Below, piece after piece: positions 1 to 15,740 of a DNA stretch of 64,000 nucleotides (position 1 is its first letter; every line of letters begins with the position of its first letter). The translations under genes were made by a program, and so were the position numbers. The notes beneath the pieces are model-generated. The model had not been told where the DNA came from. It did not search any database and was given only the letters and a program-made list of their open reading frames with translations. Origin of the DNA: Salminus brasiliensis (taxonomy: Eukaryota > Chordata > Actinopteri > Characiformes > Bryconidae); the NCBI RefSeq assembly GCF_030463535.1, contig NC_132893.1, forward strand, positions 23,478,782-23,542,781, in the 5' to 3' direction.

Positions 1-299
1 CGAAGAAAAGGTTGGAACATTCTTCAGGCTATTTTAGTATTTAATCTCCCCACGTCCTTCTGAGGAATTCATGCAATCCGGATTAGAGGACGAAATATGT
101 GTAAATGTAGGCACTGTTATATTTTAATATTATTATTTTCATCAACGGCAGTGCTTTACGTCTGTAGTCTGATAACAAAAAAATGTCAATACGGCTGAGT
201 TTCCAGTGCAGTTTTCCATGAAGGCCTGGAAAGTACCAGAAGGATCGATAGGTTTGTGTCTTGCAGGTGCACGAGGCGCTTTCCTGGAATCTGATTGGC

Positions 300-408
300 T
301 CGTGGCTGCTCACGGAGTGCCGGTTAAGCGCGTGCTCCCCGCAGTGCGAGCGGTACACTTCAGAGAGACGGTGCAAACGGAGAGAAGCATCCTGCTGAGA
401 AGCATCAG
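300..408 (+). promoter_or_regulatory. hspa8: hspa8 promoter and non-coding first exon (approximate)
   Basis: Seen: a GC-rich stretch with an inverted CCAAT box (ATTGG near 293), followed by a purine-rich leader that ends in a clean splice donor (CAG|GTAATA) after position 408. The next plausible acceptor is at 2111-2112, six bases before the hspa8 ATG. Known: vertebrate HSPA8 genes have a non-coding first exon and a large first intron before the ATG. The transcription start is not visible, so the left boundary is a guess. GAA triplets near 220-245 recur about every 9-10 bases and could be a weak heat-shock element, but they do not fit the strict consensus. Confidence 0.6.
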
Positions 409-548
409 GTAATATAGCTCTCTTCTGTAGCCATTCTTATATTTATAGCTAGCTCGCTGTGTTTGTGCGGAGCGTTTTTGCAGTTTGGTTAAAACAAACG
501 AAGCTTTTGCAGATTATAGCTACTGATTTTAATAACCTAGGGTTAAGG

Positions 549-785
549 CTGGGTCTCAAATCGCTCCCTGTGCCCTATGTAGTGCACTACGTAGGTCGTA
601 AAAGTACGGCTTCTCCACCATAAAAGTGCAGTAAATGTTAAATAGGGGGTTTTGTAGACGACTGAATCCCAGATATGCTTGTTATGACACATCGTGCTCT
701 TCTTGGGTGCAGAAGTGGTTGTCTCGTGACCTACATAGCTAGTGCACTACGTAGGGGTTAACGATTCATTTGAGACGAAGCCTCC
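549..785. repeat. MITE-like inverted-repeat element in hspa8 intron 1
   Basis: The left arm (about 549-597, containing TAGTGCACTACGTAGG) and the right arm (about 730-785, containing TAGTGCACTACGTAGG and then TTTGAGACGAAGCC) are related in inverted orientation, because TGTAGTGCACTACGTAGG is itself nearly palindromic and the outer ends read GTCTCAAAT and ATTTGAGAC. This is the structure of a non-autonomous DNA transposon. A diverged relative may lie near 23360-23440. The rest of the intron (about 790-2110) shows no gene. A fragment near 1436-1460 resembles the terminus of the element at 21769-21973. Confidence 0.55.
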
Positions 786-2117
786 GTTTGGCTGGATTTG
801 CACGCAGGGAAATCCTGAAAGATCAATTAGGGATGGATAGGATGAAGAAGCAGGAAGGTGAGGATGGATTATAGAGGATAGTTTGTGTGTGAGAGAGTCG
901 TCGGCGGAGCGATACGCGATGCTCCAGTCAACTGCTAACCCAGCGGGGAAGAGGCCGGTCTGGACCCAGCACAGCGGCTGCCGCAGCCCGGCTTTTGTCC
1001 TTCAGATGTGCGGGTGGGGGAGGGGTCATGTTCCGCTCCAGATGGCTGCAGATGAGCCTCATCAAATCGCCTTACGCACATGCGCCAACGTCACCTCTCG
1101 CTTTATTTCCAATCGGGTTAAAGGGTTTATTCTGTGAGCCTGTCGCTACGCGGTGACTGCTTTCATGGGTTAATTGCGATAAACATATGTAATCTCCAGT
1201 GCTATTTACATTTGGGCTCATGTTTTTTTTTTTTATTCTGCTGAAGAATGTTCAGGAAGGCCCAACACTAATTAATATTTCACAGACAAGCCTGCCCTCC
1301 TCCTCCCTGAATGCAGAGTCATCAGAGAACCCTACCATACAGGGGCATTGAATGACGATGGCTCATGCCCTTAGTGAAACACTATATACCTACTGACATT
1401 TTCCAGCCACTCAAAAAATGCATATTGTTGTTGTTGAGAAAAACATGTATCTCCAAAATTATAACAATTATTTTTTGCAAGAAAAAATAATGTGGTCTGT
1501 GTTGATGCGTGTTTTCTTTGAGACACACACAATTGTACAAATGCTGATCTAGGATCTGTTCCTGTCAGTAAGGTCTGTCAGTAAGGTAACACTAGACAAG
1601 ACAGAGATCAGATCCCAGATACTTTAAGAGCCTTTGTGAATATGGACCATAATGAGAATGTTTAGGCCAGAGTAAAGTGACCTGATGATTTTACAGGGTC
1701 TAGTTTCCCGAAAGCATTTGTGTCTTGAACTCTTCTCAACTGGTAAAGAGAGCATTTAGTGAGGTGCTCGCTCAACCACTCGACTTTGGAATTTGTGCTA
1801 AGAGCATTTCCAGAGACCCAACCCAGAAACGTTGTGTTCAATATGAGCGTGTCTCTCCCAGTTAACTCTAGTTAATTTGCTCCAGTTATATTTTTGGCCA
1901 GTCGTGACGACTTCACACATATTATATCAGCTTGTGGTTTAACTCTGACCTTCATAGCAAACCTTTCATTCTTTTCATATGAACTTTGGCTTGCAACATA
2001 CCTGGCATAACATGCTTATATGGTATGACTCAGTATTTCAGTGCTCCAAAGTACACAGTGGAGTCATGTCTAGTCCACCCTTAAAGCATACAACTCAACT
2101 TTCTTTCTCCAGGAACC

Positions 2118-4760
<2,643 letters not shown>

Positions 4761-4774
4761 AGAAATACAGACCT

Positions 4775-4798
4775 AATAAAAATAGTATATTGAATAAA
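4775..4798 (+). terminator. hspa8: hspa8 polyadenylation signals
   Basis: Two AATAAA hexamers (4775-4780 and 4793-4798) lie 15-40 bases after the stop codon, implying a very short 3' UTR. Confidence 0.75.
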
Positions 4799-6223
4799 TG
4801 TGTTGATACCAGTAGGTCTGATCTGTATGCAGTGACAATGACTATTTAACAGATATTTTGTTGAATATAGGACATGCACTTAAAAAAAAAGCAACATAAA
4901 GTATGTGTATGAAGACCCTACACTCTGAGTGACTAACAACTACAATAACACAATAATAAACCACAACTGTTAACTCTGCTTTCCTTTGGTCTCCAGTGTT
5001 TGCATGATTAACCTAAATACATGTTTCTATGCATCATTAGTATTAAAACATTAAATGTCTGGATTCTATAATAGCAGCTTAAACATGTATGAATACAGAC
5101 AAATAGATGTATATGCACATTGCCTTAAAGAGTGGACATAATTAGATATTTATATAGCTTACACAGAATAAAGACAACTAAGAAAAAAAGAATGGCATAT
5201 AATAAAATAATAGCTTAAATGGATGTTATAGCAAAGACATGGCCTCTTCCTATTCCTCCAAACATATTGCTATTTCTTATACCACAGAATGACTTTTGGA
5301 TGCGGTGGTTTTTCCCTGGATTTTCGAGCAAAAGCTCTTATTTAATTTTGTACAGTATACGAATGAGGTTACTTATAAAACAATGAAAATCTAGCAACAC
5401 ATTTCGTTTTTTTCACTTTAAACAGGTGTAGGGCAGAGAGATTCTGGCTACTGGGTGCTGATTGGGCTCTTCTCTACTAACCAATATCGATATGCACATC
5501 AGACAGTGTTACTAAGTCCTTTAACTGGAGTCATTAAGGTGTTTAGAAATCAAACACAGTTGTCTGTATAAAAATGATGAATCATTTACAAATGATAATC
5601 TTGCATGTAAGACCCACATTGACCCATTTATTTGGGAACGCTCGGGGGCTCGAGGGCGCCCTCCAGCGTCTGCAATACACTATCAAGTGTTTCTCCTCAA
5701 TACGACTACAGGTTCTCAGTATCAAAAATTCTCTAAATTAATATTTTTAACAGGTGGCTTCCCCAAGTTTACAGGGAACGCTTTAGTTAAATTGAAAGAA
5801 AATATTTATTAATCCGAGGGGGGGGGGGGGGGGGGGGCGCATTTCGAGGGGAATTGTTCATTAAATCGAGGGACGTTTTAATTATCTAAATATTATTTTC
5901 CTACACTGATGCTTTGGGGGGGAATCGTTAGTTACATGTCTACGTGCATTGCATATCTTCCCAACTGCGAGCCATGGGTATCAGTCGACAGTTTCAGTCA
6001 AGCTCATTTAATTATTGTTTACGAGGTCTGCGGCAGTCCAGGACTTTTATTTTGGCAGCGTCAGCCTCGCCCCGGTAGTGACTGTGCGGTGTCGCGCACA
6101 TGTGATTAGCAAGAAGCTTCTAGTAAAAGCCTGTAGTTTTAGAAACACTGCGTTTACCTTCTGATATTAGATTGGCCTGGATTAAGTTGGAGTAGTTTAT
6201 CACTTTAACAGCTTTGCCGAGCA
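4799..6223. other. Intergenic region hspa8-zpr1, includes a 20-base poly(G) run
   Basis: AT-rich sequence without a supportable gene. The notable feature is an uninterrupted G run at 5818-5837 within a locally GC-rich patch. The zpr1 promoter should lie in about 5900-6223, but no TATA box is evident. Confidence 0.6.
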
Positions 6224-9200
6224 ATGTCAGTGATAGGCGAGGAGCGCGTGCGTGGCGGCCTGTTTAAGGACATTAGCGCAGAAGATGAAGAGACTCAACC
6301 CACTGAAATCGAGAGTTTGTGCATGAACTGTTACGAGAACGTGAGTGAAAGCTGATCTCTCTGCTAGCTGCCACATATGTATTAATAATCATCATTGTAC
6401 ATGCTTGGATGGACTACTCAGCAAACACAAAACAGGGTCACAACGATGCATGCTGTCTCAAAAAGATCTGTCTAACCTCAAAAAGATCTGTCTAACCTCA
6501 AAAAGATCTGTCTAACCTTGTCTATTATGTATGGTTGCCATAAAGGATCATGACTGCCAGTTAAGTTCTATACTAAACATAATTCATGTTTGTGTAAGAT
6601 TACATTTATATGGGGTCTTGAAGTAATTCTCTATTTCATATGAGCTTCTTATATTGTCACAAAATGTTTATATTTGACTGATTTCTTTTTTCTCTCTTCA
6701 GGGAAGCACACGTCTGCTGTTAACCAAAATCCCTTTCTTCAGAGAAATCATCATCAGTTCCTTTACATGTCCTCACTGCCACTGGACCAACACAGAAATA
6801 CAGTCTGCAGGTCGTATTCAAGAGCAGGGCGTCTCCTATACCCTCAACATAAAGTGCAAAGAGGTAATGGTGATATTAGGATTGTCCTGTCTCTCAGCAC
6901 ATAGTCAGAAGTACCTGGACCCCTGTGTCGTATTGCAGGAACATGCTCCATGATGTTTCCTTGGGAATAACATTAGTGTAGAGCAGGTGTTTAGAGCCCC
7001 AGTGACCGCATGGCTGCATGTTTACTCCTGCAGCACTGCAGCAGTGACCTCTTTAACTACAGCTTCATGGTATATAAGATTAAGACTGTATTGCTAGCAT
7101 GATACATCTGACTAGAAAGAGGTCTGTGTTGATTTGTAGTTTAGTTACTGTTGTGTTTTTTTTTTGTGTGTGTGTGTGTACACACCATTTCTAAGCTTTG
7201 TGTGTGTGTTCTCAGGATATGAACCGTGAGGTTGTAAAGACAGACAGTGCCACTACCAGAATCCCAGAGTTAGACTTTGAAATCCCTGCGTTCACACAGA
7301 AGGGCTGTGAGTATTACTGCAGCATGGCAAGCCTGAGTGACTGAACACCAAGGATGCAGTTCTATAAAGCCATTTGGGTTTTAATTTTTGATAATGCACA
7401 GTTACTTTATTATTGAAAGAGGTTTATCATGTTTGTCAAACTTAAGTTGTTTTTACCTATAAACATCTGTGTCAGGTGCTTTCTGTGTCAGAACATGTTC
7501 TGTGTGATTTAGGCAGGTGACAATGCATGACCCACTGTGATTTCTCTGGAAAAATGCCTGCCCTATTCACACAGGGGCCCACTCTGATATTACCTTTGCA
7601 CTCGGGTGCTGGTTGGGGGAGATGGTTCGCACATTTGCGTTCATACATACAATTCCTCCGGGTAGTGTCTGGAAAAGTTCTGTGTTACTTACTGTATGTG
7701 TCTGAAAGGAGCACAGCATGCAGACTCTTTTGTAGCCAGCTTGAATCATTTCTATTCAATTCATTATGGGCAAATCCCATGGATAATTTCCTTTTTTTTT
7801 TTCATTCATTTAGTGGAATTCATTTGTTCATTTATCTGCATCTGTGCGCCAAAGCAATAATAGATCTAACCCTCTCATCACATGCTGTTTCTTATTCCTC
7901 CAAACATACCTTTGATGGTTGTGGTCAACATGTTTCATTATTCCTGCATCAGTACAGCAGTTGATGCAAAATGTTTTGCATACTTTAACTTCTGTGATGC
8001 TGCTAAGATAGGGTCTTCTTCTGTCAGATCATGTTTGTACAAGCAAAGCTGCACAGTAGAACGGTGCAGCACCCATCCTGTGTTTGCTAACTCTTCCTTC
8101 GGGAGCTTTGCTGTCAGAGCGGGATTTGGTTTGCCCACCTCGCCAACAATTAATCATTTCTCTTCAAGTTTTTTTTGTTCTTCCTGATCTTCATTTAGTC
8201 TTAGTTAGTAACATTTCGAAGAGTGTAAACATTCTAAGAGGGCCCTCAAGCACATGCTGATTGCATATTTTTCTATATGTCTTTTGTCAATTACAAAGTA
8301 ACTGTGCATTAACATTTTCAAAAAACATTTTAAATATTTTTCCACCTCAAAAATAGAGAATATATATTATTCACAAACATTTGCATATCAACAAATTATT
8401 TTAAATGCATGTGTTCATTAAGAGTAATAAAGTATGGCTTACTTTAATATCAGAGAGTTACAGTTATCTGTTAATTGAAGCATTTACTTTTTTTCAGCAC
8501 TGTCTACTATTGAGGGGCTTCTCGACCGAGCAGTTGCAGGATTAGAACAAGAGCAACCAATTAGACGAGTAAGTGCTTCTCGCTTTTGTCTAATGTTTTG
8601 TGTCGAGCTATTCAAATCTAAATTGAGATTTTATGTTCTACAGATTTGAGATTGTTTTATTGTACTACTTGAACTACATGTCCAAATGTTTGTGGACACC
8701 CCAATGAATGCATTCAGCTACTTTAATTTACTGCAAATGCACACACAGCTCGTCCAGTCCCTATAGAGCACTGCCAATAGAATGGGTCTAGAGCAGGTGA
8801 ACATAAAACTATTGGCACCTTGCCTAATGCCAGGTGTGACCTAGAGCGGTTTAAAGCCACCCCCAGCATTAAGCAGTGGAACGTTTGGGTTGAGGTAAGG
8901 TGCTGATCATATTACACTAATGCTCTTGTTGCAAAATGCAATCAAATCTTCACAGCAGTGCTCCACAGTTTGGCAGAAAACAATTCCTGTACAATAGACA
9001 GTTATGCCAACTGTTTGGATAAAACAATGAATGAGCAGGTATCCCAATAATGTTGTGCATATAGTGTAAGTAACATTCATTGTGTAGAACTAGATGATCA
9101 GATAATGCAGCGTCTTTGATTGCCAATACCCCAGTTAAAGCTGCTTTTTTCATATTGCTGGGACTTTCCTCATTCTTTGACTTTGTATCACAGGCAACTG

Positions 9201-12089
9201 ATCCAGATGTAGCAGACAAAATAGACCAATTTATTCAGAGACTCAAAAGGTTGAAAGATGTGGAGGAAGAATTCACACTGGTAAAACTACCAATGCTAAA
9301 ACTATTATTTGAATTTGAAGTTCTGGACATTTGTGTTATTCACGTCTACGTGTATGTTAACTTTTTGCTTTTCGTTTTTTTGTGCATCATCACAGATAAT
9401 TGACGATCCGTCAGGGAACAGTTTTATTGAGAATCCGTGTGCACCACAAAAGGACCAAGCACTGTCTGTCTCCCACTACAACCGAACACCTGAGCAAAAT
9501 GCTTCCCTCGGAATAGATGTGAGAATCTCCCAGCTACTTTAAGTTGCTTACACACATGTGCGAATGCATGTGCACACACAGCTTGTCTAGTCCATGTAAA
9601 AAAATTGCTGGCAATAGATTAAGACACTGAAGCAGATAAACATAAACCTATTGGCACCATGCCTAATGCCAGGTGTGGGCTATAGGGGTATAAACGGTGG
9701 AACTGTTCTCTCTGGAATGATGGTGCTCCATCCAATATTTTTGGGATGGGTTGTAGAGTTGGGGGTGAGATGGGGTGGTACTCCTCCAATATCCTGACCT
9801 CACTAACACTTGCTGAATGCGATCTAATCTTCACAGCAATGCTTCACAATCTAGCAGGAAGCCTTCCCTGGACAGTAGAGACTTAAACAAACAAGGCAGA
9901 AAAAAAAACTTGGCCCTAATTTCAGGAAAAAAGAAAGAAAGACTGAGCAGGTGTCCCAATACTTTTGTCCAAATAGCATATGGACAATGACATGACCCAC
10001 AAATGTTCACAATATGATTCCTCAGTGGTGGAGACCTACAGTTTGTAAAACATTGTTTTAGATAATCTGACAGCTGTGCTATGTGGCATTTAACAGGTAT
10101 ATATCGGTTTATTTAATAACAACTATTATTATTGTTATTTATTTTATTTATTTATTATTATTTTATTTGATTTTAATTTCCCTGATATTTAACAAACCTG
10201 GTAAATGCTTCACCCTCTTCACCCTCTCAAGCTTTTCTCCACTTTCTATTTCAGGGCACAGAGCCAGATCCACAGGAAAAGCCTGCCAATGACTTAGAGA
10301 GCATGAGGAATGAAGTACTTGTGTTTGACACCAACTGTCCTGAGTGCAATGCTCCAGCCTCAACAAACATGAAGCTTGTCCGTATCCTTTTATGTCTGAA
10401 AGCACAGCCGATTGTTCTTACTGTAAATGCACAGTCATTTCTGCCTGTGGCATTGCTTTGTATTCTAGGGGACCTTTCATTGCTGCTGGCATGGTTAGAA
10501 GTGTTTCCTTTACTGTTAATCAGAAATCCCACATTTCAAGGAAGTCATTATCATGGCTACCAACTGTGACAGCTGTGGACATCGAACTAACGAGGTCAGA
10601 AATGATATTAGCCTATTATTGTAAAATAAAATAAAATCTCCCAGTGTATTGTAGATCCTATAGCTGCCCAATGGTAAACAACGCCAGCTCTTTTGCCATC
10701 ACTCCAAAGCTAAGCAAGTTTCTTTGTGGTGGGGGGGGGCAGTATATGATCCGTATATGAACTAGGGGAAATTAAAATGTGTAGTATTTCTCAGCACCTT
10801 TAATGTGTTATACAGAAGATGCCTGAATGTATTGTGCATTAAAGTTGTGCCTTTCATTTAACAGGTGAAATCAGGGGGTGCCACAGAGGAGCTGGGAACC
10901 AAAATTACTCTGCATGTTACAGACCCCTCAGACATGTCCAGAGACCTGCTGAAGGTATTCTTCGTTTAGGCTTTTCTTCGTCTTCTCTAAACTGTGGTGG
11001 TTTTGTAAGTGTATTGTTTTGTAAATAACTTCCACAGGAAAGTCAATAGTACATGGACAATTTGTGTGGAAACTGTAATTCTGCTAATGCAGTGACACAA
11101 ATTTCTTATAGTACTATCTTGCTATTGGACCAGATAAGGAATAGACAGCTTAACCTATTTTATTGCTTTCTGCTTGTGTGAATGTAGTAAGTAGTGATGT
11201 TTCCATATGATCATCGCTGGCCACAGTAGTTGAGCATGTGAGTGTCTATCCCTTGCAGGAATACTAGCCAGAATTTTTTTTCCATGTATTTTTAAAAAGG
11301 TCTGAATTATTTCACTATTAGGATGTAAACAAAGTCCTCTGGAGTGTTTAGAGGGAAATGCTGCGTTGTAGAGAACAGTCCTGTTTCAGAAATCTTTGTG
11401 TGTGTGAGACAGTCGGAGACGTGTAGTGTGCTGATCCCGGAGGTCGAGTTTGAGTTGGGTATGGCAGCATTAGGAGGAAAGTTCACCACTCTTGAGGGCC
11501 TTCTGAAGGATATTAAAGAACTGGTGAGTGTCGGCAACGACTTCGTTCTCACTCATTTTTGCATGATTGGAGCTACACCAATCACACTAAGACCTATTGC
11601 AATCCATGGCAATTTCAGGTGGTTATGAAAAACCCGTTCACTTGTGGAGACAGCTCTACCACGGACACATCAGAGAAACTGGAGCAATTTGGGAAGAAGA
11701 TTGACAAGGTATGAAATTTATTGTTCTGTTAACAACCCAAGGTTTGATGACATGTACCCAAGCCTAGTAATCACTGCTAGATCATCAATGATCATCAATC
11801 ATTCTGTGAATCTTCTGAAGATTATGGCAGGAGAAATGGATGTCCACGTTGTCTTGGACGATCCAGCAGGAAACAGTTACCTGCAGGTAAATTCAGTTTA
11901 CATATTCAACTTAAAAATCAGCCTACAAATGTTTGTGGCTAAATACCTGCTTGCTCTCTGTAGAACATTTACGCCCCAGATCCCGACCCCGAGATGAAGA
12001 TTGAGAAGTACACACGGACGTTTGAGCAGAATGAGGACTTAGGACTGAACGACATGAAAACAGAAGGTTACGGAGAGGTCCAGAGTTAG
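6224..12089 (+). CDS. zpr1: Zinc finger protein ZPR1, 13 exons
   Basis: Conserved eukaryotic ZPR1 protein with two C4 zinc fingers. In the family it binds eEF1A and the SMN complex and shuttles between cytoplasm and nucleus. Exons: 6224-6340, 6702-6863, 7216-7306, 8498-8568, 9194-9280, 9396-9518, 10255-10381, 10524-10594, 10865-10954, 11413-11523, 11619-11708, 11821-11886, 11964-12089, giving 443 residues (human 459). The tandem architecture is clear. The first half has the finger CMNCYENG...CPHCHW and the motif [14 protein letters not shown]. The second half has the finger CPECNAPA...[11 protein letters not shown] and [13 protein letters not shown]. The C-terminus is [16 protein letters not shown]. 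Intron 7 (10382-10523) has a U12-type donor. Introns 4 and 6 have been invaded by MITE copies. Confidence 0.96.
6458..6518. repeat. Triplicated 20-bp tandem repeat in zpr1 intron 1
   Basis: Three head-to-tail copies of a 20-bp unit containing AAAAAGATCTGTCTAACC, essentially identical. It lies in intron 1 and has no coding role. Confidence 0.85.
8674..9068 (+). mobile_element. MITE family copy 1 (zpr1 intron 4), near full length
   Basis: About 395 bp. The left end reads CCAAATGTTTGTGGACACCC. The right end reads ATCCCAATAATG...ATATAGTGTA, which is related to the inverted left end. The internal landmarks shared by all copies are GCAAATGCACACACAGC, TTGGCACC.TGCCTAATGCCAGG, and the late block CTCAC/CTAATGCTCTTGTTGC. 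There is no coding capacity, so it is a non-autonomous DNA transposon. Terminal TA dinucleotides suggest a Tc1/mariner-type source, which is an inference. Confidence 0.75.
9527..9985 (+). mobile_element. MITE family copy 2 (zpr1 intron 6)
   Basis: Same family as the element at 8674: CAGCTACTTTAAGTTGC, GCACACACAGCTTGTCTAG, TTGGCACCATGCCTAATGCC, ATGATGGTGCTCCATCCAAT and the right end GTGTCCCAATACTTTTGTCC. Its left terminus appears truncated. Confidence 0.75.
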
Positions 12090-12604
12090 AGGGATAAACT
12101 GCTAAGACGGCCAGACTCTTAGGTTAAAGCTACTGGACTGTTTTTTTTTGTTTGTTTGTTTGTTTGTTTGTTTGTTTTTGTTTGTTTGTTTTTTCAATCA
12201 TTGCAGCTGTGACACGATTATTTACTAAGAAATATACATTTTACATGTATAAACAATGCCAGCATCATACGATAACGGCAGTACCTCCTTGGCCTTTGAG
12301 TTATTGCAAAGTGGTCCAGTTTATCTGCTGATGAACAGCAGGAATTGTTTATAATTTTTTTTTTTTTATGGAGATGTCGCTGACCAGAGCTCTATGATAA
12401 TAAAATACAATGTAACAACCAAGTTGTTATCAAATTGCCATGGATTTATAAAGAACAGGCATGTTATTTAAAAAAAAGTGCTTAATTTGTGATCAGGTTC
12501 ATTAAGTGTGGGTCTGAATGCTAAATGCATTGCTTTTTTTTTTTTTTTTAATTGAATCCATGATTGACTGTATATGTATGTATGCATTTTGATTGTACAA
12601 TAAT

Positions 12605-12610
12605 AATAAA
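12605..12610 (+). terminator. zpr1: Probable zpr1 polyadenylation signal
   Basis: AATAAA about 515 bases after the zpr1 stop codon. An earlier candidate (AATAAAA near 12398) also exists. The 3' UTR contains a GTTT microsatellite at 12147-12190. Confidence 0.5.
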
Positions 12611-12877
12611 AAAACAACTACCTGACCTTACCCATGATTGGTGCAGCCCTTTCAGTTTTGGTTCTGGAGAAATGAAATGACCTACAGTGAATGCTGTAGA
12701 AAGACAGGCCTGCTAACAGACCTGTGTAATTACTCTGTATTACAGCTGAGCTCCGGCCTGACCGTAAACAACAGTCCTCCACTGCTGCTGCTGCGCTGCT
12801 GCTGCGGTATTCCGCGCGGCTCTGAAAGAAGAGACTGATTCACTGCGTGTCTTTGTGCCTTTCTCAGGCGCTCAACA

Positions 12878-12883
12878 TTTATT
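12878..12883 (-). terminator. Possible poly(A) signal for a long H2A transcript
   Basis: TTTATT on the plus strand reads AATAAA on the minus strand, about 460 bases downstream of the H2A stop. It would give the H2A gene a polyadenylated alternative 3' end besides the stem-loop end, as known for H2AX-type genes. Confidence 0.4.
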
Positions 12884-13269
12884 GAAACCAAACGTTAAGA
12901 ACAGCGGGGAGAACAAAACAACACGGTTCAATAGTATAGTCATTAATAACAGGTCGTGACAAAGACGACGGTAACCAGCGTTGGTCCATAAGCTGAGGGG
13001 CGCAGGCTGCCAGATCTTCGCCCCTTTTGTTTTTAGCAGTTTCTAAACGTGTCCCTCGGCCATTTTTACGCCAGTGGTGGTTTTAGCGCCGCCTCGCTTC
13101 GCCTTTTTCATACACAAGGAATCATCCAAGAAACATCAGCAAACAGCAAAACCCAAAAATACTAATAATAAATCAAAGTGTACAAGAAGCTTCGTTTAGT
13201 GAAGTGTTTTTCGTCGCAGAACAAACACAATGCAACGCAGAAGAACAAGAAACACCTTCTCAAAATGGG

Positions 13270-13285
13270 GGCTCCTCACAGAGCC
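13270..13285 (-). terminator. Degenerate histone 3' stem-loop of the H2A gene
   Basis: On the minus strand the sequence is GGCTCTGTGAGGAGCC: a 6-bp stem (one T-G wobble pair) closing a 4-base loop, 54 bases after the stop codon. Stem size, loop size and distance match the replication-dependent histone 3' stem-loop. The loop (GTGA) differs from the usual TTTC-type loop. Three repeats of TCCTCGCTATG-like sequence (13299-13327) lie between the stop and the stem-loop. Confidence 0.65.
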
Positions 13286-13339
13286 GTTATGTCAATGTCC
13301 TCGCTATGTCCTCGCTATGTCCTCGCTCACAGCAGCCGA

Positions 13340-14445
<1,106 letters not shown>

Positions 14446-14957
14446 AAGTGCGAGCACGGAAGATGGACGTGAACGGAAGAGCTGGCTCTGTTTCTGTGGA
14501 GGGGGAGACTGGAGTGATCTACTGGTGGTGGTGGTGGTGGTGGTGGTGGGTCGGTATCGCATGTTGGTCCGGGGATTCTTGTTCGTCTTGCGCAAAAAAC
14601 AGTCCGAAGAGACGTTCTGGACAGTACTGTATCTTCAGTAATTCGCCTGATTTCCTCATTTTCTTTTTGAAGCCTTGGGAATTGCTTTCCTTTCGATTAT
14701 TCTGGCCAAATTTCTGTTGAACGTTTCTGTCTTAATCCAGAACTCATGTTTTTTTTGTTTTTTTTTTTGCATGTGTGATGACCATGTATTTGCAAATGTG
14801 GTGCGTAACCCCCAGGTTATGGGGGTGTTGTGCCTGGGGTGTAAAATAACACAGAAAGCCTCAGAAAACATATGAAATAATTGCTGTGTTGTGCAAATTC
14901 AAGAACAAATCCATGTCTTACTCATAAACATTCACGATGATCTCGTCCAATCAAAGA

Positions 14958-14963
14958 AATAAA
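14958..14963 (+). terminator. Candidate poly(A) signal for H2B
   Basis: AATAAA about 515 bases after the H2B stop. It is the first AATAAA hexamer I noticed in this 3' flank. Confidence 0.45.
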
Positions 14964-15145
14964 CATGTTGGTACATGTTAACACCAGCACCTGTCGTGAC
15001 GTCTGTCGTTATTGTGTTATTAAATGGTAATAATACCTTGTGTAATATGAACCTGTTGGAAAAAAGGGAAAGCACTTGGATGCTTGTGTTCTAGGGTGTC
15101 AGAGAAATCAGGGTAGTTGTGCTAAAGAAAGTGTGATTTGTACGG

Positions 15146-15185
15146 TGTTATTTTCCCCAGGTTGTGTTACTGGGGGAGAATAACA
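15146..15185. other. Near-perfect hairpin downstream of H2B
   Basis: The left arm TGTTATTTTCCCCAG (15146-15160) and the right arm CTGGGGGAGAATAACA (15170-15185) pair with one bulge and one mismatch around a 9-base loop. A weaker related structure (CCCAGGTTATGGG... TAAAATAACACA) lies at about 14810-14856, so this may be a small repeat family. The region 14964-17620 otherwise holds only repeats. Confidence 0.5.
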
Positions 15186-15539
15186 GAGGGGGAAGATTGG
15201 ATCTTGGCTTGGTAACGTATCAAGGCCTCTGCCCCCAGGAGGTGGAAGCTGGCAAGCCATTCAGATTGATGGTATAATATTCCAGGCTCATTATTCCAGG
15301 TTTTCTGTAAACACCAGGCACCCTGAATAGCAATATACAGAAAACAAGAAGTGCTGATCGTTTTGATTATTGATAGTATTTGATTATATTCAGCTAAACT
15401 TTTTAGCAGTTTGAGTAAAAGAAGATCTTTTACACTTGTCTAAGGTCCGGTGTTATACATAATTACTGCATATTCATCCTGAATCATTATCATGCGTGGC
15501 ATGTTTTGTTTTTGTGATTTAACGATGATATACACTGAT

Positions 15540-15740
15540 ATGACACAGATGTGCAAATGCACACAAACAGCTTGTCTAGTCACTGTAGGAAAGCATTTCC
15601 AATACAATGGGGCAGACAAACAGATAAACATGATGCTAGTGGTGCCATGCCTAATGCCAGGTGTAGGCTAAAGGGGTATAAAGCCCCCCAAGCATTCAGC
15701 TGTGGTCCAGAGGAACTGTGTTCTTTGGAACGATGGAGAT
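15540..15740 (+). mobile_element. MITE family copy 3 (partial)
   Basis: The internal part of the family seen at 8674: GACACAGATGTGCAAATGCACACA, CATGCCTAATGCCAGG, GGGGTATAAAGCCCCCC and the TCTTTGGAACGATGG block. Both termini are missing. Confidence 0.7.

Noticed and set aside
6458-6518. CRISPR-like repeats
   Set aside because: Three head-to-tail 20-mers without spacers, in a vertebrate intron.
11344-11628. 94-residue ORF as a separate gene
   Set aside because: It is zpr1 exon 10 (11413-11523) read through into both introns.
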